Shown here piece by piece: positions 38,707-46,913 of a stretch of DNA of 64,000 bases. Made by a program: the position numbers and the translations under genes. The DNA comes from Staphylococcus pettenkoferi (GTDB taxonomy: Bacteria; Bacillota; Bacilli; Staphylococcales; Staphylococcaceae). Positions within the stretch are counted from its first letter, which is position 1; the number at the start of each line of letters is the position of its first letter. A model generated the notes under the pieces. The model saw nothing but the letters and a program-made list of their open reading frames with translations, searched no databases and was not told the DNA's origin. The DNA lies in contig NZ_JANSKK010000017.1 in assembly GCF_026659735.1 (NCBI RefSeq), positions 62,001-126,000 of the forward strand. Reading direction: 5' to 3'.

Positions 38707-38959
38707 TTGTTTATCCTCCCGTTCAGTCTTAAATTCAATGTTTAATCGCATAAAAATAGCACCCCAATTAGTCAATTAAGCCCAATTAGTGTGCTAAATA
38801 TATTTGATATTCGCATTTGATTTAAGCCCGCTCAGTATTTTTTAATATTGAGCAGTTTAACGACTTACTGAGGTCGAGTAGGTTAACGTATCCTACTGAC
38901 GAGATATTGGCGCGGTAACGCCAGGACCAACTGCTTCACGCTTTGACATAAGTACCAAC
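38707..38959 (-). other. Structured leader upstream of scaffold gene
   Basis: About 250 bp between a 47-codon gene and scaffold. On the minus strand it contains several hairpins: GCTCAATATT / AATACTGAGC, GTAGG-ATACGTTAA-CCTAC and TAGCAC...GTGCTA followed by TTTTT. An 18-codon frame (MSKREAVGPGVTAPISRQ, 38896-38952 or nearby) opens it, without a clear binding site. It may be a regulatory leader for capsid gene expression. Confidence 0.5.
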
Positions 38960-39103
38960 TCAGATGAAGTTTTTAGGTTTAAACTCTTTCTTCTCAGGTT
39001 CTTTCTTTTTCGCTTGTGCACGGTTACTAGGGTTTGTGTCATTCAAACGCTTGAGTTCTTTGTGAATGCCTTCAAGGGCTACAGCAATACGTTCGTTATA
39101 CAC
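38960..39103 (-). CDS. Small basic phage protein
   Basis: 47 residues from GTG 39103, with GAGGGTGG six bases upstream. Product begins VYNERIAVALEGIHKELKRLND and ends in a Lys/Glu-rich tail FKPKNFI. Overlaps the acidic protein's stop codon by 8 nt. Small proteins with a similar start lie between minor head and scaffold genes of staphylococcal phages. Function unknown. Confidence 0.7.
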   Translation of the reverse strand: MYNERIAVALEGIHKELKRLNDTNPSNRAQAKKKEPEKKEFKPKNFI

Positions 39104-39641
39104 CACTGCCACCCTCTTGTATAGCATCTACAATTTTGTCTATCTTTTCTTGTGTTGTCATACTATCTTTAATGATGTCAGAAGGTTCTTTGTTGAAGAT
39201 TTGATTATATTCATCGTAAACATCATCTAGCCTGTCTTGTAAGTAACTTTCGTCATACTTGTCGTACTCGTCGATTGTATCACCATCAAGTTCAGTGACG
39301 TCATATAGGCCTTCCTCTGTTTCGTAATCTTCTTCGTACTCTTCTTCATATTCATCTTCAGGACCGCCTAGCCCCTCCAGGAATTCTATATCCTCTTGAT
39401 CAAAGTCATCAGAAAAGTCGTACTCTTCTTCCCAGTTTTCATCTTCTTCAAATTCGTCGTCATCTTCCATAAAGTCATCTTCATACATGCCATCTTCTTC
39501 ATCACTGAAATCAGTGTCTAGCACTTCTTCTTCTTCCCAATCAGCATCTTCATAATCCCCTACGGAATTATCAACGATTTCTTTTGCTACACCTTCATTA
39601 GTAACTGGTGGTGTATTTGTAAGATTATTATCTTCTGCCAA
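39096..39641 (-). CDS. Highly acidic protein in the head module
   Basis: 181 residues. Residues ~30-130 are dominated by Asp and Glu (DEEDGMYEDDFMEDDDEFEE, EEYEEDYETEEG), with many aromatic residues interspersed; the C-terminal ~50 residues are more ordinary (MTTQEKIDKIVDAIQEGG). Good GGAGGTGTCG binding site. Composition is very unlike its neighbours. Possibilities include a nucleic-acid mimic or a capsid/scaffold accessory; no family recognised. Confidence 0.75.
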   Translation of the reverse strand: MAEDNNLTNTPPVTNEGVAKEIVDNSVGDYEDADWEEEEVLDTDFSDEEDGMYEDDFMEDDDEFEEDENWEEEYDFSDDFDQEDIEFLEGLGGPEDEYEEEYEEDYETEEGLYDVTELDGDTIDEYDKYDESYLQDRLDDVYDEYNQIFNKEPSDIIKDSMTTQEKIDKIVDAIQEGGSGV

Positions 39642-39660
39642 TTACGACACCTCCTTTTAA

Positions 39661-40611
39661 TTATTTAACAACGCCTCCGAAATATCTTCCTTCGCGCTCT
39701 TCAAAGAACTTATCACGCCAATCAGAATCGATGTGTGGTGCGACAGCACTCCGACAGAATGGATGCATCGGTGGAGCGTTTACACCAGGTTGCATATCTT
39801 TAACTTTGAATACTTTTTTGTTTAATCCTCTGCACGTCTTTGTTGTCTTACTATCTATCTTAGCGTGATATTCATATTCTGCGTCAGGTCCATGTTGTTC
39901 TAACATATGACGCTTTGCAGCTAGTGTTTGTACTCTAGCAGTTTCAGTTATGAGTAAACGTCTTATTTCGTAAGTACTATTACCTGTTTCTTTTCTGAAC
40001 TCTTTCACAAACTCATAAGGGTGTCGTCCTCTTAACAATACTTGGCTTGTAGCCTTTTCAACATGCGCACGAACAACTTTCATATCACGCCATAAACGAC
40101 GTGACCAGTTAGAATTTTGAAATGGAGCAGTGACAATTGTTTTTACCTCGTTGAGTGATACATGTATTGTTTCGCCTAATATACCTGCTTGTTGCTCAAG
40201 AGAACGATAATAAGATGATTCCATGTAATTATAAATAGATTGCTCTATACGAGCGTATGAGTACGTTACAATGAGTCCTAACTGCGCTTTAAGCAACTTC
40301 TCTCTATTCACATACATCGCTGTGTTGTATTGTTTAAGTTCTCTGTTCGCTCTATCGCTAAAGTCATTGTTTTTAACGTATGACCTTGCTTTATTAGCAA
40401 AAGATTGAACGTCGAAAGTATCTACCTTCTTTTTAGCTTCAGAAATAGAAATACCTTCACTGTCTGCATATCTTGCATAGAACTTAGATATCTCATTCTC
40501 TATATCGTCAATCATGTTGTTAACAATGCGTTCAATCTCTTGGCTCATTTCCGTATCGCTCATTGCCTCATCTTTAATGATCTCTTGAGCTCTTTTATCC
40601 CAATAAGTCAT
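39661..40611 (-). CDS. Minor head protein (SPP1 gp7 / Mu gpF-like)
   Basis: 316 residues. The C-terminal half carries the Mu gpF-like motif (TSQVLLRGRHPYEFVKEFRK, LLITETARVQTLAAK, YEYHAKIDSKTTKTCRGLNKKVF, NAPPMHPFCRSAVAP), which is typical of the phage head morphogenesis family PF04233. It is thought to act at DNA entry with the portal. Its start directly follows the portal stop. Confidence 0.92.
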   Translation of the reverse strand: MTYWDKRAQEIIKDEAMSDTEMSQEIERIVNNMIDDIENEISKFYARYADSEGISISEAKKKVDTFDVQSFANKARSYVKNNDFSDRANRELKQYNTAMYVNREKLLKAQLGLIVTYSYARIEQSIYNYMESSYYRSLEQQAGILGETIHVSLNEVKTIVTAPFQNSNWSRRLWRDMKVVRAHVEKATSQVLLRGRHPYEFVKEFRKETGNSTYEIRRLLITETARVQTLAAKRHMLEQHGPDAEYEYHAKIDSKTTKTCRGLNKKVFKVKDMQPGVNAPPMHPFCRSAVAPHIDSDWRDKFFEEREGRYFGGVVK

Positions 40612-40617
40612 AGATCA

Positions 40618-43130
40618 TCACTCCTCGATGTTTGAAGTCGATTGTTCTATGTTATTTCCCTCATTTTGTACGTTTTTATACATTAAATCATCAGAACGTT
40701 TTACTTTTTCTTCTTCTTCTGATTGAATACGTTTGACTTCATCTTGTGGATTGTCTATGAAAGATACAAGAGACATTAGTGTTTGTTGGCTAATTTCTCC
40801 ACCAGCACTCATGTACATTTGCATTTCTTCTGTAATTGACTTAGGTAAGTTTCGAGTGAACGTAAATACTAAATCTTTGAGATTATCTTTGTCTATCTCT
40901 CTATTCACGCCCATGATTTCTCCGACTAACTTGTAACGTCTAACCAATCCTTTTCGGAACAATCCTTCTTTGATTGCTGTACGTTGTTCTAAGCCAAATA
41001 ACTTATATTTCATGGCTTCCACCTTTATTATCGTAGAGGCTCTTTATCCTCTACTTCTGGGAGTTTCCTCGCATAACAGTACGTCGTTTCGTACTCAGGT
41101 TAGACTATCTCATCATCTCAGTAAGATGTCGGATTTCGTGGATATTTCTCCATAAAAAAACAACCCGTTAAGGTTGCTTTTCGTTAGGTTACTTTATCTA
41201 GTCGTTAAACCTTACGTCAATTTCTTGACGCAGTGGTAATTGATTAGCTTATCGTTTTAACCATCTTGAATGAAAAATCAGATTATCTTCACTAGGCTCT
41301 AAGCCTTCTTTAGTGATTGTGTAATATCTATATCTCAAAGTAGGAAATGATAAATCGTATTTCTTTCCTAACATATCCAAATATTCTCTTAATGCTAAGC
41401 CATTAATCATTACATTTCTTCTGGTGTTTCTCAAATTGATTGTCGGTGTGACAAATCTGCAATTATCTGGACTGTAGTTTTTATTGTTATCTATTCTGTC
41501 TAATTGCTTATCTTTTTCAAAGCCGTTTTTTTCACACCATTTTATGAAATTGTTAATGTCATGCCATTCGTCACAAACTTTAATCCCACGTCCACCATAA
41601 TGTTTGTAACTTTTCTTTTTATTGTTATAACAACGTGCCATCATACCGTTATAAGTATTATAGATTGGGTGATGTCTCATACCATGCCTCGTGTTTCTTT
41701 CAGTTGTCTTTTCTCTTGATAAACAACCACAAGATTTTGTATTACCTTTTTTAACATGATACAAAGCTATTTCTTTTTCGTTACCACAATCACATTTGCA
41801 CCAAGCAAAACGTTTCGATTTTCCGTTGTTCATCTTTTTTGAATATGTTTTTAATATCGTTAATCTGTTGTATTTCATTCAATCACTCCTTTAGGATAAT
41901 TATATCACATCCAGGAGTTTTATAGGTAGTATAAAACGGTTTAGCTTTCCAATTTTAACCCGATTTACATTAAGCTATCACTAGCTTAAGGGGCAAAGTT
42001 TTACCCGACTGATTGCCGCCAAAGTTTTCATCAGTCATGTCTGGTGTGTTAGTAAGCGTGTGAATGTCTTTAGCAATCCGTGTCTTATATGCTTCAACGC
42101 CACTTACATCATATTGTTTATAGATGTATTGAGCGTCTACATTACCTTCAGTGACTTTGTCGTCCACTGTTGCATATTCAGGAGGTGCTAAATGGAATAC
42201 GTTTGCTTCTTTTTGTAAAGTTGCTACCTCTTCGTTTAAATCAACGTTACCTTTAATTAACAACATTGCATCGTTTAAATCACTCATATAGTTAGCTGTA
42301 TCTGATTGCGCTTCATCATATAAGTCAATAAGGGGAATAACCTTCTCAAAGTCTCCTCTACGTTTTTCATTGTTACTGAACTCTGTAATAGTAACTCTAC
42401 CGAATGAATGCGCCTCTGGTGGTTTTCGTTCAGACAACTCTAAGTTAGTTACGCTGTTTGCCTCGTAGAAATATGTTGCTTGATCTGTAATAACATCAAC
42501 ATAGTAAATGTTACTTTCAACTTCCGTTAACTCTACGCTATCTTCTGTTGCTACCTTCCAGTATCTAATAGCCATCAAACTATTCTTCTCTACGCTTGTG
42601 TCGTATATAACGAAAGTATTGCGTGGATCTGATTTGTAAAATCTAACCTCATCTTCTTGGTTACGTATAATGTATTCATACGCTCTACCAAAGATAGACA
42701 AGTCTAAACCTAAAGAGCGATTGTGACTATCTACATCGTTAAGACTGTGTAACTCATTTAATTTACTTTGTGTCATTTCTTTATCTGATTGCACTTGTAT
42801 TGCATGTCCGAAACAATAGCCATTAATAAAGTCAGTGATATATGAAGCAAAATCGTGTGCCGCTCTATTGTCTGCTAAGTGTTTCTCTCTCCGACGTTTG
42901 TTACGCATGATATTGAAATTTAAACCTTGATAGTAATCATCTAACATTTGTAGCCTTGGAACTTGCGCCTCTAAATGATGACGAATGAAGTCACTGATAT
43001 CGTTAGGATTATCTAACAAGTCTTGTGTAGTTCCATCATATTTGTAAGTTTCAACTGCGTCACGTCTGTATATCTCATTACGCATTTGACGACGCTCAAG
43101 ATCTCTTTCAAAGTTGTTAACGTGTGCCAT
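40618..43130 (-). CDS. Portal protein, gene split by a group I intron
   Basis: Spliced gene: exon 1 42003-43130 (376 codons), exon 2 40618-41019; 509 residues in total, normal for SPP1-type portals. Exon 1 ends FGGNQSG and exon 2 continues EAMKYKLFGLEQRTAIKEG, restoring the conserved SG-AMKYKLFGLEQ segment. Other portal landmarks are HHLEAQVPRLQMLDDYYQGLN and ADNRAAHDFASYITDFINGY in the N-terminus. The portal is the dodecameric DNA channel of the capsid. Read without splicing, exon 1 runs into ten intron codons and stops, losing the whole C-terminal wing/crown region. Confidence 0.92.
41154..41176 (-). terminator. Terminator-like hairpin inside the portal intron
   Basis: Stem CAACC / GGTTG followed by T7 on the minus strand, between the R and S elements. 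Either the intron's P8 hairpin, or a terminator for the endonuclease gene that would also limit transcription of the downstream exon. Confidence 0.55.
41249..41878 (-). CDS. Intron-encoded HNH homing endonuclease
   Basis: 209 residues. An N-terminal zinc ribbon (CKCDCGNEK...SCGC, about 28-53), an HNH core (HYGGRGIKVCDEW, LDRIDNNKNYSPDNCRFVT, about 92-140) and a C-terminal helical DNA-binding region (LREYLDMLGKKYDLSFPTLRYR). Expected to cut intronless portal alleles and spread the intron. Same zinc-ribbon/HNH core as the gene at 18901-19539 but without an AP2 domain. Confidence 0.9.
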   Translation of the reverse strand: MKYNRLTILKTYSKKMNNGKSKRFAWCKCDCGNEKEIALYHVKKGNTKSCGCLSREKTTERNTRHGMRHHPIYNTYNGMMARCYNNKKKSYKHYGGRGIKVCDEWHDINNFIKWCEKNGFEKDKQLDRIDNNKNYSPDNCRFVTPTINLRNTRRNVMINGLALREYLDMLGKKYDLSFPTLRYRYYTITKEGLEPSEDNLIFHSRWLKR

Positions 43131-43141
43131 GTGTTACCTCC

Positions 43142-44422
43142 TTATAAACCCATAGCTTTAATGGTGTTTATAGATTTTTTAAGTGGCGCTTTCTTTTTAG
43201 GTTTCTGTTTATAAAATTTAGAGCAACTATAGCGTAGTGAATCGATGCAGTGATTGTAAGTATCTACTGGTTCATTCATATATTCATCAGTGTTTTTATC
43301 TTTCTTCCACGTGTAATTATCGAACTCCTCAATAGTTTTGAAACAACGCTCGTCAATCACTATATCGAATTGCATAAGAAATTGTAGCCCCTGCATGATA
43401 GAACCTTTACCTTTTTGTGCAGGTTTAATACGTTCTATACCCAGTTTACGCATTTCTGCTATACTTTTTTGTTCTGCGCTATCTGCAAAGATTTCTTCTT
43501 TGGAATATCCTAAACGTTTGATAACTTCTGCTATCTCATCGTTTAACATACCCGTCTTGACATATTCTTCAATAATGTACAACTTCTTATTCTTAGCGTC
43601 TATCTTACAGTGTATAAATGCGCTCGGATCATTCACGTACCCGTAATCAAGACCGAAATATGAGGGGAATTGTCTTAACTCTTGTTTGTTGAGTAATCTC
43701 TTTTCATATTTAGGGAACACTAGCTTATCTAAAGTAGCGAACTCACCTAAAGCGTAAATCTTATAATATGCAGGGTTACGATTTGCCAATAACTCTAAAT
43801 TCTCTCGAGTAGTTTCATCTAAAAACTTATTATCTTTGTAACTAGACTGTCTGACAATCACATTTTTCATCTTTTGTCCATGTTCAAAGAAATACTTATA
43901 AACCCAGTTCAATTTAGATACCGGGTTAAACATCAGGAATATTTGTTTATTCATATGTTTTTTCTCCCTTAAACGTAATGTTAACTGTGTGTAATCATTT
44001 AGTGTGAACTCAGAAGCTTCTTCCATAACAATATCTGAAATACCTTTAATAGACTTAATCTTCTCTGGGTTATCTAAACCTTTGAACAAAAAAACTGCGC
44101 CGTTAGGTAACTCGACTTTGTTATCAGTCTTATTCCAACGACACAGATCCCATATACCGTAATCAATTAAACAACTCTTAACATCTTCAAATAAACTATC
44201 TTTTATTGTTGACTGAACTTTCCTAAGCCAAAGAATACGTCTAGGATATTTCCACTTATTCAACGCTTTTAATACTACCTTTTGGATCACCCCATGAGAT
44301 TTACCACTAGATCCTCCACCATAGTGAACTTCTGTAAAATAATCATAATTGAACAATACATCGTAAATATTTTTGTTGAATACTTTTTCAGGGTGATTAA
44401 AGTTAAGTTTAAGACTCGTCAT
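43142..44422 (-). CDS. terL: Terminase large subunit
   Basis: 426 residues from ATG 44422 (AGGTGA five bases upstream). PBSX-type packaging motor: Walker A-like GGGSSGKSH (about 33-41), Walker B IKGISDIVMEEASE, motif III LIMFNPVSKLNW, and nuclease-domain acids in FGLDYGYVNDPSAF and IFADSAEQKSI. It cuts and translocates concatemeric DNA into the procapsid through the portal. Confidence 0.95.
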   Translation of the reverse strand: MTSLKLNFNHPEKVFNKNIYDVLFNYDYFTEVHYGGGSSGKSHGVIQKVVLKALNKWKYPRRILWLRKVQSTIKDSLFEDVKSCLIDYGIWDLCRWNKTDNKVELPNGAVFLFKGLDNPEKIKSIKGISDIVMEEASEFTLNDYTQLTLRLREKKHMNKQIFLMFNPVSKLNWVYKYFFEHGQKMKNVIVRQSSYKDNKFLDETTRENLELLANRNPAYYKIYALGEFATLDKLVFPKYEKRLLNKQELRQFPSYFGLDYGYVNDPSAFIHCKIDAKNKKLYIIEEYVKTGMLNDEIAEVIKRLGYSKEEIFADSAEQKSIAEMRKLGIERIKPAQKGKGSIMQGLQFLMQFDIVIDERCFKTIEEFDNYTWKKDKNTDEYMNEPVDTYNHCIDSLRYSCSKFYKQKPKKKAPLKKSINTIKAMGL

Positions 44423-44837
44423 TGTAATCACCTACATTAATTTCAATATTGCGTTGAGTGATTTCTTGTTCAACTTTATCTCTGTATTTATTAGGCAATC
44501 TATTTTTAAGCGCAAATATAAGCGACGTAGGGTTAGCGTGTTCGTACTTTTTAACTTTGACAACCTTACCCGCATTAGTTACTGTTTCTTCTTCGTAGTA
44601 GTAGCCTGTAGCTCTCTTATGCAATGCGTTTTCTAATTCATAATCAGAAACCTCTTTCCCCTTTTTTATGGCCTCCATAAATTCCTTTTTTTCATCTTTC
44701 CACTTCATCAGCGTTTTTATATTAACACCAAAATTACGTGCTATTTGCTCATCTGTGAGTCCGTCACGTTTCCACCCTTCAACTAAAGGTAACTTACTTT
44801 TAACATCCAATTTTTCATATAACGTTTTCCTTGCCAT
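44409..44837 (-). CDS. terS: Terminase small subunit
   Basis: 142 residues from ATG 44837 (MARKTLYEKLD), with GAGAGTGGTGAT upstream; an upstream extension is unlikely. The N-terminal DNA-binding helix-turn-helix (GWKRDGLTDEQIARNFGVNIKTLMKWK, about 21-47) recognises the pac/cos site; the C-terminus is helical (KVEQEITQRNIEINVGDYND). Overlaps terL. Confidence 0.92.
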   Translation of the reverse strand: MARKTLYEKLDVKSKLPLVEGWKRDGLTDEQIARNFGVNIKTLMKWKDEKKEFMEAIKKGKEVSDYELENALHKRATGYYYEEETVTNAGKVVKVKKYEHANPTSLIFALKNRLPNKYRDKVEQEITQRNIEINVGDYNDES

Positions 44838-44878
44838 CTCATATATCACCACTCTCACGGTATTCCCTTTCACATAAT

Positions 44879-44914
44879 AAAAAAAGAGGTCTAACCAAAT
44901 CATTGGCTAGCCTC
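44879..44914 (-). terminator. Terminator upstream of terS
   Basis: Stem GAGGCTAGCCAA / TTGGTTAGACCTC with T7 on the minus strand, lying between the late promoter and terS. It could insulate the late operon or be the site of antitermination. Confidence 0.85.
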
Positions 44915-44983
44915 TAAGTAATTGCTTATATAATGTGCGCAAGCAATCAGAACGCGCTAAGTAATTACATACTTCGCACTGCC

Positions 44984-45057
44984 ATTATATTAAAAATTCT
45001 GTCCACTCTAAAATAGTGTCATTTTCGTCATTTTTGTCATTTATGTCATTTTCGTCA
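44984..45057 (-). promoter_or_regulatory. Late promoter with 9-bp iterons
   Basis: On the plus strand at 45018-45057 there are four and a half tandem copies of a 9-mer (GTCATTTTC, GTCATTTTT, GTCATTTAT, GTCATTTTC, GTCAC). About 30 bp downstream on the minus strand is a perfect -10 TATAAT (44984-44989) without a -35 element, which suits an activator-dependent promoter for terS and the late genes. RinA-like binding is an inference. Confidence 0.6.
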
Positions 45058-45456
45058 CTGTAATAAATATATTTTTTCTGCTAAGTCATCTTTACGTGCC
45101 AAAAAGTTAGTTCTATTTAACCGAGAGTTTGGCATGTCTTTTATTATTTCATCTCTGCGTCTACCCTTTTTTAAGTGACTTAAGAATATAAAGTCAACAT
45201 GTCCTAACTTCTGTTGGGATTGATTGATAAATTCTACTTCCGCTAACATCTGAGCATGACGTTTACTCATTCTTTCACGACGTATAACAGTGTCCTCAAC
45301 CTTACTCCCATTCTTCCCTTGTGGTTTAGGTAGCGTAGCTTGTATACCATACTGTGCAATTGAGCTACTATCACAATCTGGTATTACAGTAATTAAGTAT
45401 TTGCATGTCATTTGGTAGTTATCAATCATGTTTAATATTGCTTCTTTTGAATACAA
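45055..45456 (-). CDS. RinA/ArpU-like late transcription activator
   Basis: 133 residues. It lies where staphylococcal phages keep rinA, directly before terS, and its length fits. The middle is basic and helical (VEDTVIRRERMSKRHAQMLAEVEFIN), with a C-terminal sigma-like helix-turn-helix region (FLSHLKKGRRRDEIIKDMPNSRLNRTNFLARKDDLAEKI). It is diverged from S. aureus RinA, so the assignment rests on position, size and the HTH-like end. Confidence 0.72.
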   Translation of the reverse strand: MYSKEAILNMIDNYQMTCKYLITVIPDCDSSSIAQYGIQATLPKPQGKNGSKVEDTVIRRERMSKRHAQMLAEVEFINQSQQKLGHVDFIFLSHLKKGRRRDEIIKDMPNSRLNRTNFLARKDDLAEKIYLLQ

Positions 45457-45533
45457 TCGAGTTCCTCCATTTTACTTTTAATTATTATCCAAACGAGATA
45501 AGCAATAGGTATCAATACTATCCAACCTGTCAT
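45432..45533 (-). CDS. Small hydrophobic phage peptide
   Basis: 33 residues: MTGWIVLIPIAYLVWIIIKSKMEELDC, one membrane helix plus a polar tail. Its ATG overlaps the rinB stop (ATGA) and its end overlaps the activator gene start. Comparable short membrane peptides occur here in S. aureus phages. Confidence 0.6.
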   Translation of the reverse strand: MTGWIVLIPIAYLVWIIIKSKMEELDCIQKKQY

Positions 45534-45700
45534 CGTCTTACTCCGTTAATATCATATTGGTCACTCTTGTTCGCAAAATCATCTGGCGCCTTATCCACTT
45601 CATCATTCGCACTCAACTTGTAATACAACTCTCTGCCCAACCACTTACCTAGTTCATACACCGCGATAGTAAACCAAATCTTTAATATTCGTTTAATCAA
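45530..45700 (-). CDS. rinB: RinB-like transcriptional activator
   Basis: 56 residues from TTG 45700, with TAAGGAG eight bases upstream. The sequence IKRILKIWFTIAVYELGKWLGRELYYKLSANDEVDKAPDDF has the same pattern as S. aureus RinB (MYELGKY, ANDDVEAP), a regulator of phage int/late expression. Lies between dut and the RinA-like gene, the usual place. Confidence 0.82.
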   Translation of the reverse strand: MIKRILKIWFTIAVYELGKWLGRELYYKLSANDEVDKAPDDFANKSDQYDINGVRR

Positions 45701-45705
45701 CCTGC

Positions 45706-45789
45706 TCACTCCTTACCTAATATTCTTTTAATCTCTGCTACTATATCTTTATTCTCCTGTGCTTCCGTATGCTCCTCTGTTACTTTCAT
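45706..45789 (-). CDS. Very small ORF overlapping dut
   Basis: 27 codons from ATG 45789 with AAGGAG seven bases upstream, out of frame with the dut 3' end and ending six bases before rinB. Product is charged (MKVTEEHTEAQENKDIVAEIKRILGKE). The good binding site supports translation, perhaps coupling dut to rinB; function unknown. Confidence 0.45.
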   Translation of the reverse strand: MKVTEEHTEAQENKDIVAEIKRILGKE

Positions 45790-46174
45790 TTTCAAACTCC
45801 TTAACTTCTTTGGGTGTAGGATATACAACTGGTGCTACAACTAACTGTGCTAGTCTTTCACCTTTTTCTACTGTGATGTCTTCATCGCCTATATTGTCTG
45901 TGATGATACCTATTTCTTTATGATACGTTTTATCTATAGTTCCTAATGCTACACGTAACTTCGTTTTAAGTGATTTGCCCGATCTAGGCCTTACTTGCGC
46001 CTCATACCCATAAGGCAGATTAATTGCTATATCTGTTTTAACTATTGTTGTTGTATGCGCCGGGATTGTGATTGTTTCAGATACATATAAATCCAAGCCA
46101 GAATCAAATTCGTTAGCTCGTGTTGGCATTGTTGCGTTCTCTGATAAGAATTTAATTTCTAATGTGTTAGTCAT
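45749..46174 (-). CDS. dut: Trimeric dUTPase
   Basis: 141 residues. All five motifs of the trimeric family can be aligned: SGLDLY (1), RPRSGKS (2), LGTIDKTYHKEIG (3), GERLAQLVV (4) and NRGAYGSTGE (5; Tyr in place of the usual Phe). Hydrolyses dUTP to dUMP. In S. aureus such phage dUTPases also derepress pathogenicity islands by binding Stl-type repressors; whether this one does is unknown. Confidence 0.93.
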   Translation of the reverse strand: MTNTLEIKFLSENATMPTRANEFDSGLDLYVSETITIPAHTTTIVKTDIAINLPYGYEAQVRPRSGKSLKTKLRVALGTIDKTYHKEIGIITDNIGDEDITVEKGERLAQLVVAPVVYPTPKEVKEFENESNRGAYGSTGE

Positions 46175-46418
46175 TTACATCGTCCTCCAAATCGTCTATA
46201 AAATGTACTAAGCTGATATACCGCCACTCAGACGGATTAGCCTCAGCTTTAAATTTGATATGTTCTGCTAAAACTTGATACATTTGCTTATACTTTCTAA
46301 GTTCTTTAATATCCTTGATTAAACTGTCACGCTCTTCTTTAAATTGATCACGTTGCTTTTTGACTTTCTTTAGTCTTGCATTCATGACACTAACGTGAAA
46401 TTGAGTTTCAGAATTCAT
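46167..46418 (-). CDS. Coiled-coil hypothetical protein
   Basis: 83 residues with a charged coiled coil (about 12-45, NARLKKVKKQRDQFKEERDSL) and a less polar C-terminus. Overlaps both neighbours by 8-10 nt. No recognised function. Confidence 0.7.
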   Translation of the reverse strand: MNSETQFHVSVMNARLKKVKKQRDQFKEERDSLIKDIKELRKYKQMYQVLAEHIKFKAEANPSEWRYISLVHFIDDLEDDVND

Positions 46419-46884
46419 TGTTTATCAACTCCTGGCAAATTTCTTCAAAGGCCTGTATGCCACGTCCTTCTGTCAATTCAAGAATCACACCATACACATA
46501 CTGATTTATCGAGAACTCTGTTCGGTCTTGCTCGTTCGATATATGCCCAGTACCTTGTCGCACATCAGTGCATTGTACGTAAATACTTTTAGACTGATGG
46601 CGTTGTAAATGTTGAGCGTAACCTAACTCACAAATCGTACCTTGTGAATGTGTTAGGTAATCAAAAATGATTATGTCGCTTTCTTCCATTCCTTGCGTGT
46701 CATTCTTAACTATACGTTCTGCTAATCCTGTTTGATTTGCATTCTGTTTATCATTAATATCCTTGTCATCTTGAGGTGCGTAAACATCAAACCCTAAGCG
46801 CTCAAGCTCCTTTTTCTCCCATTCTCTTCTCATTTGTTGACCCAAAGAGAGCATGTCGCCTCCTAAATAAATTCGCTTACTCAT
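46408..46884 (-). CDS. Nucleoside 2-deoxyribosyltransferase-like protein
   Basis: 158 residues. IYLGGDMLSLGQQMRREWEKKELERLGFDVYAPQDD at the N-terminus, ESDIIIFDYL and the SQGTICELGYAQHLQR motif (active-site Glu) match the nucleoside 2-deoxyribosyltransferase/YtoQ-like fold. It may take part in nucleotide salvage with the adjoining dUTPase. Confidence 0.82.
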   Translation of the reverse strand: MSKRIYLGGDMLSLGQQMRREWEKKELERLGFDVYAPQDDKDINDKQNANQTGLAERIVKNDTQGMEESDIIIFDYLTHSQGTICELGYAQHLQRHQSKSIYVQCTDVRQGTGHISNEQDRTEFSINQYVYGVILELTEGRGIQAFEEICQELINNEF

Positions 46885-46913
46885 TATTTAACACCTCACT
46901 TAGTTGTTGCATA

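Larger units (their letters stand above)
41020..42002 (-). ncRNA. Group I intron with endonuclease gene, in portal gene
   Basis: 983 nt. P1 pairs exon GGGT with intron GCCC, giving the U.G pair at the 5' splice site; P10 pairs exon GAAG with the adjoining intron CTTT, which places the 3' splice site after G41020. The core P element AAAATTGGAAAGCTAAACCG is at 41937-41957, R GGTTTAACGACTAGATA at 41195-41211 and S GATGAGATAGTCTAACC at 41098-41114, with GACTA/TAGTC as P7. The HNH gene sits between P and Q, probably looped out of P6. Confidence 0.92.

Noticed and set aside
41970..42002. Ten additional codons (KTLPLKLVIA) at the end of portal exon 1
   Set aside because: They are intron sequence read through before a stop; the conserved portal sequence resumes in exon 2.
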